Source: Bartonella grahamii ATCC 700132
GTDB taxonomy: Bacteria > Pseudomonadota > Alphaproteobacteria > Rhizobiales > Rhizobiaceae
Direction: 5' to 3'
Assembly: GCF_000518085.1 (NCBI RefSeq)
Contig: NZ_KI912377.1
Span: forward strand, 122,960 to 186,959
Length of the DNA stretch: 64,000 nucleotides
This document shows, piece by piece, positions 58,139 through 64,000 of the stretch. The notes beneath the pieces were generated by a model. The model saw nothing but the letters and a program-made list of their open reading frames with translations, did not search any database and was not told the DNA's origin. The position numbers and the translations under genes were made by a program. Each line of letters starts with the position of its first letter. The stretch's first letter is position 1.

Positions 58139-60712
58139 TTATGTCTCTTTTATTTTTGCTTTTGTTTTAGAAGAAGCTCTTTTTGAAGTTGTTTTTTTAC
58201 TTGATGCTTTAGCCGATATAAGTTCTAATGCCTCTGGCAATGTTACACTAATGGGATCTTTATCTTTTGGCAACGTTGCATTAATTTTACCCCAATTGAC
58301 ATAAGGACCATAACGCCCGTTGCGTACGGTAATGGTTCCTCCTTCGGGATGCTCTCCTAATATTGCCAATGCTGCAGGTGTTGCTCTGCTTTGCTTGGTT
58401 TTGTTTTCTTGTTGTTCTGCCAATACTGTAACAGCGCGATTGATACCAATATCAAAAACTTCATCTGCATGAAGAAGGCGCGCAGATTTTCCGTTATGGC
58501 TAAGATAGGGACCATATCGTCCAATCGTAGCCGTGATTGTTTTTCCAGATTCAGGATGAACGCCAATTTCACGGGGAAGGGATAGTAAAGCCAAGGCTTT
58601 ATCAAGGGTTACATTTTCTGCCTGCCATTCTTTTGGTAGTCCTGCACGCTTAACTTCTTTGCTTTCACCAAGTTGAATATAGGGACCAAAACGGCCATTA
58701 CGAAGAGAGATATCTTTTCCTGTTTCAGGGTCAATACCAAGGATAACAGGTTCATCATTGCGCACAGCTTCATTCTCTTCTCCAGTATCTGTACCGAGTT
58801 GGTGTGTGTATTTACATTCGGGATAATTGGAACAGCCAACAAAAGCACCATAACGACCGAGTTTTAATGATAATTGACCATTTTTACAAAGAGGACAGGA
58901 ACGCACATCACTTCCATCTTCACGTTCAGGAAAGGCGAGAGGTGCTAATGTTACATTTAAAACATCAAGAACATTGGTTATACGGAGTTCTTGGATATTG
59001 CTAATAGATGCATTAAATCCATCCCAAAAATCTCGCAATACGTCTTTCCAAGAAAGTTTTCCATCAGAGATAAGATCCAGCTTTTCTTCAAGATCTGCTG
59101 TGAAACCATATTCTACATAGCGATTAAAAAAATTTTCAAGAAAGGCTGTAACAATACGTCCCTTAGCATCGGGAATAAGCTTTCGTTTATCAATTACAAT
59201 ATATCCACGGTCACACAATGTCGCCAATGTGGAGGCATAAGTTGAAGGACGGCCAATTCCTAACTCCTCAAGCTTTTTAATTAATGAAGCTTCAGAATAA
59301 CGAGAAGGGGGCTCTGTGGTATGCTGTACAGATTCAACTTTTTCTTTTGTAAGTGCTTCACCAGTGTTTACTTGTGGTAAACGTGTTGTTTCATTTTCTT
59401 CATTATTTTCTTCGTCTCGTTGATCGGTGTAGACGGAAATAAAGCCATCAAAGCGAATAACAGATCCTGTTGCTCGTAGATTTGCACGGTTTTCTCCTTG
59501 CTGTGCTTCAATTTCAACAGTTGTGCGTTCAATTTCAGCAGAACGCATTTGGCTGGCAATAGCACGCTTCCATATCAACTCATAGAGCTTTGCTTGATCG
59601 CTATCGAGAAAATTACGGACTTGACTAGGATTGCGTTGAAAATCTGTTGGACGGATCGCTTCGTGTGCTTCCTGTGCATTTTTTGCCTTTGTTGAATAAA
59701 AACGTGGTTTTTCAGGAATATAGTCTTTACCGAAAGTTTCATGAATAACTTTTCGTGCTGAATCAATAGCCTCTGGTGCTATTTGCACACCATCGGTACG
59801 CATATAAGTAATAAGCCCTGCCGTTTCACCATTAATTTCAATGCCTTCATAAAGCTTTTGGGCAATTTGCATAGTGCGAGAAGCTGAAAATCCTAATTTT
59901 GAAGAAGCTGCTTGTTGTAGTGTGGAGGTTGTAAATGGAGGAAGAGGATTTCTCTTTGTAGGTTTTGCTTCAACACTGAGTGTATGATATTGGGCTTTCT
60001 CCAACATAAAGCGAATTTGGTCTGCTTGTTCTTGAGATTGAATATCAAGCTTGCCTATTTTTCGTTGATTAAACATTGTCAATCTTGCTTGGAAACTATC
60101 ATTTCGGATGGTTTTTAATTGTGTTGTAACGGACCAATAATCTTCTTTGATAAAATGTTCTATTTCTGATTCACGATCACAAATAATACGCAAAGCAACC
60201 GATTGAACGCGTCCTGCTGAACGTGCACCAGGGAGTTTCCGCCATAAAACAGGTGAAAGTGTAAAACCAACGAGATAATCAAGTGCGCGACGTGCAAGAT
60301 AAGCATCTACAAGTGATGTATCAATATCACGTGGATTGTTCATAGCATCAAGCACAGACTTTTTGGTGATGGCATTGAAGACAACTCTTTTAATAGGTTT
60401 ATCTTTTAAAACTTTTTTTTGACGAAGAACATCCAGAATATGCCATGAAATAGCTTCCCCTTCACGATCAGGGTCTGTTGCTAATATAAGGCTATCGGCT
60501 TCTTTAACGGCTTTTGCTATTTCATTTAAACGTTTAGCGGCAGAAGAATCTATATCCCATTTCATAGAAAAATCTTGATCCGGTAAAACAGAACCATCTT
60601 TTGCAGGTAAATCACGAACATGTCCAAATGATGCGACAACTTTGTATTGAGACCCAAGATATTTATTAATTGTTTTTGCTTTTGCTGGAGATTCAACGAT
60701 AACGATATTCAT
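58139..60712 (-). CDS. topA: DNA topoisomerase I
   Basis: Relaxes negative supercoils. 857 residues: the Toprim domain starts MNIVIVESPAKAKTINKYLG with ATDPDREGEAISWH, the active-site Tyr lies in LITYMRTDG, and one C4 zinc ribbon (CPLCKNG, CSNYPECKYT) is followed by three or four Topo_C_Rpt repeats (GRYGPYL type) and a Lys-rich tail. ATG 60712 is chosen over TTG 60724; GGGT lies before it. Confidence 0.96.
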   Translation of the reverse strand: MNIVIVESPAKAKTINKYLGSQYKVVASFGHVRDLPAKDGSVLPDQDFSMKWDIDSSAAKRLNEIAKAVKEADSLILATDPDREGEAISWHILDVLRQKKVLKDKPIKRVVFNAITKKSVLDAMNNPRDIDTSLVDAYLARRALDYLVGFTLSPVLWRKLPGARSAGRVQSVALRIICDRESEIEHFIKEDYWSVTTQLKTIRNDSFQARLTMFNQRKIGKLDIQSQEQADQIRFMLEKAQYHTLSVEAKPTKRNPLPPFTTSTLQQAASSKLGFSASRTMQIAQKLYEGIEINGETAGLITYMRTDGVQIAPEAIDSARKVIHETFGKDYIPEKPRFYSTKAKNAQEAHEAIRPTDFQRNPSQVRNFLDSDQAKLYELIWKRAIASQMRSAEIERTTVEIEAQQGENRANLRATGSVIRFDGFISVYTDQRDEENNEENETTRLPQVNTGEALTKEKVESVQHTTEPPSRYSEASLIKKLEELGIGRPSTYASTLATLCDRGYIVIDKRKLIPDAKGRIVTAFLENFFNRYVEYGFTADLEEKLDLISDGKLSWKDVLRDFWDGFNASISNIQELRITNVLDVLNVTLAPLAFPEREDGSDVRSCPLCKNGQLSLKLGRYGAFVGCSNYPECKYTHQLGTDTGEENEAVRNDEPVILGIDPETGKDISLRNGRFGPYIQLGESKEVKRAGLPKEWQAENVTLDKALALLSLPREIGVHPESGKTITATIGRYGPYLSHNGKSARLLHADEVFDIGINRAVTVLAEQQENKTKQSRATPAALAILGEHPEGGTITVRNGRYGPYVNWGKINATLPKDKDPISVTLPEALELISAKASSKKTTSKRASSKTKAKIKET

Positions 60713-60957
60713 AATTTTACCCAAATATTGAAATAAAAAACTTTTTTATAAACGCCTTTTACGCGAATAGCTAATGACAATTGCTTAAGAGAACATAAAA
60801 AAATATTAGCCATATAAAAAACATGAATATTGTACAACTTATGATTGTTATTATTAGAATACACCCTATATAGAATTACACGATTTACTTTCCACTGTTA
60901 TTACAAAAACATACGGCGAAATACTAAGATAACGTCTATTGAGAGGTAGGAGGGGAA

Positions 60958-60987
60958 ATGCTCAAGGATAGAGGATTATGTTTATAA
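60958..60987 (+). other. Possible leader mini-frame overlapping the next start
   Basis: ATG 60958 has a near-perfect ribosome site AGGAGGGG (60949-60956) and encodes nine residues (MLKDRGLCL) before TAA 60985-60987, spanning the ATG (60978) of the following gene in another frame. It may couple or regulate translation, or mark a frameshifted longer N-terminus. Confidence 0.35.
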
Positions 60988-61184
60988 ATCATTTAAAAGT
61001 TATCCAATATATTACAGACATGTCTAAGCAAATGAATCAGATGGCGCGTCAGGCGCATAGTCCGCTTTTAGCATTGCTTTTGGATATGGTTGCCAAAGAA
61101 GGGCAAAGCATTATTAATAGTGCTGAGGCTCTTGGGGAAGATCAAGATTCGACAATGACACACAACCACCAGAGTGTCGAATAA
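60978..61184 (+). CDS. Small helical protein of a Rhizobiales family
   Basis: 68 residues: VIQYITDMSKQMNQMARQ, then [17 protein letters not shown]. The spacing of hydrophobic and polar residues (YI..M..Q...MA, LL...LDM...E) resembles short conserved rhizobial proteins of unknown function. GAGG lies 3-4 bases before the ATG and a better ribosome site serves the mini-frame just upstream. Its last 71 bases overlap the convergent end of dprA. Confidence 0.6.
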   Translation: MFINHLKVIQYITDMSKQMNQMARQAHSPLLALLLDMVAKEGQSIINSAEALGEDQDSTMTHNHQSVE

Positions 61185-62328
61185 GCTTTCCAGCAAGGTC
61201 GAGTTCTACCAACAAGAGGTAGAGAGCTGGGAGTGAAACACCTGAGTGGATACTGAGTGTGTCTAAATCGATTGGCGTTGTTGAAAGAGCAGAGAGAACT
61301 GCTGCACGTGCGGCATCATCACCTGCTAAAGAGAGGCTGCTGTTTTTTTCATCTGCTAAATTAAAATTCTCCTTTTTAAGTTGTAAAGAGGATGGTTCCT
61401 CAAAAAAATTGAGTTGCGAATTTGGAAGCGGTGAAATTAATGGCGTAAGTGTTTCTATAATGTCAGAAGGGTGTGTGGTGAGTAGAGCTCCGTCTTTGAT
61501 AAGATTGTTTGTACCAACAGATCTTGGATCAAGTGGAGAACCGGGAATGGCAAAAATTAACCGTCCCATTTCAGCTGCTTGTCGTGCGGTAATTAAGGAC
61601 CCTGAGCGCAGGGCTGCCTCTACAACCAAGAGACCAAGTGATAGAGCAGCAATAATACGGTTTCTTCTTGGAAAATCGATAGCGCGCGGCTTCCAAGAAA
61701 TGGGCATTTCGCTGATGATGGCTCCACCGTTGGCAATAATATCTTCATACAACCTTTTATTTTCAGGAGGATAGATATGATCAATTCCCCCAGCCATGAC
61801 TGCAACAGTTCCTGTTTTTAAACTTGCTTGATGCGCAACGCTATCAATTCCACGAGCGAGCCCAGAAATTGTTACAAAATCTGCTTCTCCGAGAAAACGC
61901 GCAAATTGAGCCGTAAGCTTTTTTCCAGCGGCTGAAGCATTTCGAGAACCTATAATTCCAATAGAAGTTTTTTGAAAAATTGAAACATTACCTTTGATAG
62001 CAATAAGCGGCGGAGGGGCTTCTGTAACCTTAAGAAAAGCTGGATAATCTGGTTCTCCCATACCGATAAACCGAACACCTAATCTTTTCGCTTTTTGTAT
62101 TTCTTTTTCTGCATCTTCTAAGCTTGCTATTTTAATAGATACAGAACCACCGCCTTTTCTACTAAGCTCTGGCAGCGCTTCCAGAGCATTTTCTGCTGTT
62201 TTATAATGATCAATGAGATTGCGAAAACTCACTGCTCCAATATTTTCACTACGCAACAACCGTAACCAATTTAGACGTTGACGATCAGTGAGCAGGATTC
62301 CTTTATTTATCCCCGTTTTGAGTCCCAA
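61114..62328 (-). CDS. dprA: DNA-processing protein DprA
   Basis: Loads RecA on incoming single-stranded DNA during transformation. About 404 residues: N-terminal SAM-like domain ([17 protein letters not shown]), a Rossmann core ([60 protein letters not shown]), and a C-terminal winged-helix domain. No start is strong: TTG 62328 gives the family length and was chosen; TTG 62346 is in frame. The 5' end overlaps plsY. Confidence 0.92.
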   Translation of the reverse strand: MGLKTGINKGILLTDRQRLNWLRLLRSENIGAVSFRNLIDHYKTAENALEALPELSRKGGGSVSIKIASLEDAEKEIQKAKRLGVRFIGMGEPDYPAFLKVTEAPPPLIAIKGNVSIFQKTSIGIIGSRNASAAGKKLTAQFARFLGEADFVTISGLARGIDSVAHQASLKTGTVAVMAGGIDHIYPPENKRLYEDIIANGGAIISEMPISWKPRAIDFPRRNRIIAALSLGLLVVEAALRSGSLITARQAAEMGRLIFAIPGSPLDPRSVGTNNLIKDGALLTTHPSDIIETLTPLISPLPNSQLNFFEEPSSLQLKKENFNLADEKNSSLSLAGDDAARAAVLSALSTTPIDLDTLSIHSGVSLPALYLLLVELDLAGKLIRHSGGCVSLSNLDLPQEPQHY

Positions 62329-62947
62329 TCTTACTTTCTTCCCCAATTAATAATCTACCGATATTTGCGTAATGCTTTATATACACAAATATGCTCATCA
62401 CAATCAGCATAAAATAGAAATAAGGATCGGAAAAGTAAAAAACAAATATCGCAGTTATAACAATAGAAACGAGTGCGGATAATGAAGAATAGCGTGTGAG
62501 GAGAAAAATCGTTATCCATACAATAATAAAAATAATTGCTGCAGGCCAATAGATTCCTAAGCAGATCCCTAGATAGGTAGCAACACCTTTGCCGCCTTTA
62601 AATTTAAGCCATATGGGGAAAAGATGCCCTAAGAAAACAAAAAAACCTGCTAGAGAAACAAGGATACTATTGTCTAGCGGATCACTAAAAAACTTTATAA
62701 CGAAAACAACGATAGTTCCTTTCAACATATCACAAAGAAGTGTTAGAGCAGCAAGCTTTTTATTTCCTGTTCGTAAAACATTTGTAGCTCCAATATTGCC
62801 GGAACCAATTGTTCTCACATCGCCAAGTTTGGCTAATCTCGTAAAAAGAAGACCAAATGGAATCGAGCCCATGAGATAAGATATGAGGAAAATAAACCAT
62901 GGAGTGGACTGAAAAAATATTTCTGCTTCATTCATTAAGAATCTCAT
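62303..62947 (-). CDS. plsY: Glycerol-3-phosphate acyltransferase PlsY
   Basis: Transfers the acyl group from acyl-phosphate (made by PlsX) to glycerol-3-phosphate. 214 residues with five or more membrane helices and the three cytosolic motifs: [25 protein letters not shown] and [20 protein letters not shown] 62947 overlaps the pyrC stop as TAATG; ATG 62935 is an alternative with GAG upstream. Confidence 0.95.
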   Translation of the reverse strand: MRFLMNEAEIFFQSTPWFIFLISYLMGSIPFGLLFTRLAKLGDVRTIGSGNIGATNVLRTGNKKLAALTLLCDMLKGTIVVFVIKFFSDPLDNSILVSLAGFFVFLGHLFPIWLKFKGGKGVATYLGICLGIYWPAAIIFIIVWITIFLLTRYSSLSALVSIVITAIFVFYFSDPYFYFMLIVMSIFVYIKHYANIGRLLIGEESKIGTQNGDK

Positions 62948-64000
62948 TAAGTTTGTTTATCAAGTTTAAAAACGGTTTTCCCTTTCACAAAGGTCTGGAG
63001 CACGCGTCCTTGAAAACGTGCATTCTCAAAAGGGGTATTTTTTGAACATGAATAGAGCTTCTCTTTCGAAACAACCCATGGTTCTTCAAGATCAACCACA
63101 ATAAGGTCTGCATGAGCACCTTTCTTCAGTGTTCCTGCATTGAGTCCAAAGAGCTTTGCAGGCGCTGTTGACACAAGTTCAGTTATCCGTAAAAGAGATA
63201 GGCTCTCATCATGGTAAAGGCGTAAGGCTGCACTCAATAAAGTCTCCATACCAATAGCCCCAACCGCTGCGTCATTAAATGGTAAATGTTTTGTATCTTT
63301 ACTTTGAGGATCATGAGAAGAAACAATAACATCTATAGTCCCATCCTTTATTGCTTCAATCATTGCTATACGGTCTTCTTCTGTACGCAATGGGGGCATT
63401 AAGCGAAAAGAGGTGCGATATTCACCAATGTCATTTTCATTGAAAGATAAATGATTAATAGATACACCCGCTGAAATTTTCTCACTGCGTTTTTTACCTA
63501 AACGAAGTGCATCGGCAGAGAGTGCTGTTGATATTTGAGCGGCATGATAGCGTGTTTGCGTTAATACTGCTAATCGCAGATCCCTTTCAAGTGGGATAAC
63601 TTCTGCTTCGCGGGGGATGCCAGAAAGACCAAGCCAACTGGCGAGCAGCCCTTCATTCATCACACCTTGTCCTGTAAGATCTTTATCTTGCGTTTCATGC
63701 ATCAATGGAACATCAAAATCACGCGCATAAGTCATTGCACGTCGCATAACAGATGAACTTTGAAGAGTTTTTTTTCCTTCATAAAAGGCAACAGCTCCTG
63801 CATCTTTTAGTAAGCCGAATTCCGTTATTTGCTGTCCGTTGAAACCTTGTGTGATCGCAGCAACGGGATAAATATTGACCGATGACTTTTCTTGTACTGT
63901 ATGCCTAATAAATTCAACAAGTGCCACATTATCAATGACTGGACGCGTATCTGGCATCATGAGGAAAGAAGTAATACCACCTGCGGCGGCGGATTGACTT
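62947..64000 (-). CDS. pyrC: Dihydroorotase-type protein PyrC, 5' end outside the window
   Basis: The frame is open to the right edge; the segment [12 protein letters not shown] runs into [10 protein letters not shown], so the start and the N-terminal HxH metal motif lie beyond 64000. The amidohydrolase C-terminal two-thirds are present: [41 protein letters not shown], the late [10 protein letters not shown] and a closing hydantoinase-like domain ([18 protein letters not shown]). The metal-site Asp usual in D-H-x-P is Ser here, as in noncatalytic PyrC-prime subunits that support PyrB. It overlaps plsY by the stop-start sequence TAATG. Confidence 0.9.
   Translation of the reverse strand, partial: SQSAAAGGITSFLMMPDTRPVIDNVALVEFIRHTVQEKSSVNIYPVAAITQGFNGQQITEFGLLKDAGAVAFYEGKKTLQSSSVMRRAMTYARDFDVPLMHETQDKDLTGQGVMNEGLLASWLGLSGIPREAEVIPLERDLRLAVLTQTRYHAAQISTALSADALRLGKKRSEKISAGVSINHLSFNENDIGEYRTSFRLMPPLRTEEDRIAMIEAIKDGTIDVIVSSHDPQSKDTKHLPFNDAAVGAIGMETLLSAALRLYHDESLSLLRITELVSTAPAKLFGLNAGTLKKGAHADLIVVDLEEPWVVSKEKLYSCSKNTPFENARFQGRVLQTFVKGKTVFKLDKQT

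Overview
The window looks like a stretch of a Bartonella chromosome or a very close relative (Alphaproteobacteria, Hyphomicrobiales/Rhizobiales). The DNA is visibly AT-rich, with long non-coding gaps typical of a reduced genome, yet the gene content is rhizobial: the acpXL-to-lpxXL set for very-long-chain acylation of lipid A, a polar-growth coiled-coil giant of the GPR/RgsE type, CpdR, hfq-hflX, and the runs glyA-nrdR-ribD-ribE-ribH-nusB, bamE/yceD-plsX-fabH-ihfA-merR, thrS/yidD/IscU-like/folE and pyrC-plsY-dprA-topA-rnr. The genus is inferred from gene order and protein character; no database search was possible.

Layout. Positions 1-1100 hold prophage debris (a frameshifted DNA adenine methylase cut by the window edge and a broken phage repressor) lying against tRNA-Val(GAC). 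Then come cpdR, a catalytically dead-looking alpha/beta hydrolase, a small heat-shock gene with a candidate RNA thermometer, tRNA-Pro(GGG) and sufA. Positions 5579-13719 are a minus-strand block: malic enzyme, then acpXL, two ketoacyl synthases, an alcohol-dehydrogenase-like enzyme, lpxXL and mazG. The 1519-residue GPR-like protein fills 14853-19412. Positions 20069-24901 carry hfq, hflX, a polysaccharide co-polymerase-like protein and ctaA; argC follows on the other strand.

Positions 26176-30712 are one tight operon (glycine hydroxymethyltransferase, NrdR, riboflavin and lumazine synthesis, NusB). Divergent from bamE runs the phospholipid/fatty-acid and DNA-architecture set yceD, plsX, fabH, ihfA and a MerR-type regulator. 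After a decayed gap of about 1.1 kb come thrS, yidD, an IscU-like scaffold, folE, tRNA-Leu(GAG) and two less characterised genes. A second phage scar (42.4-43.9 kb) has an N-terminally truncated integrase bounded by a 16-bp repeat of the 3' end of tRNA-Thr(TGT). Then accB-accC, a DsbA-like oxidoreductase, glpD, dusA, cobT, an Lrp/UDG/nuclease trio, rpmG, an MFS transporter, rnr, topA, dprA, plsY and the C-terminal part of pyrC, which runs off the right edge.

Most of the window is ordinary core metabolism. The parts that merit attention are the degraded or altered genes: a VLCFA cluster without its expected dehydratase and with a cysteine-less ketoacyl synthase, a hydrolase without its triad, a polysaccharide protein without a usable Walker A, a dihydroorotase with an altered metal-site residue, and two independent phage scars at tRNA genes. 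I did not see a convincing new multi-gene system.
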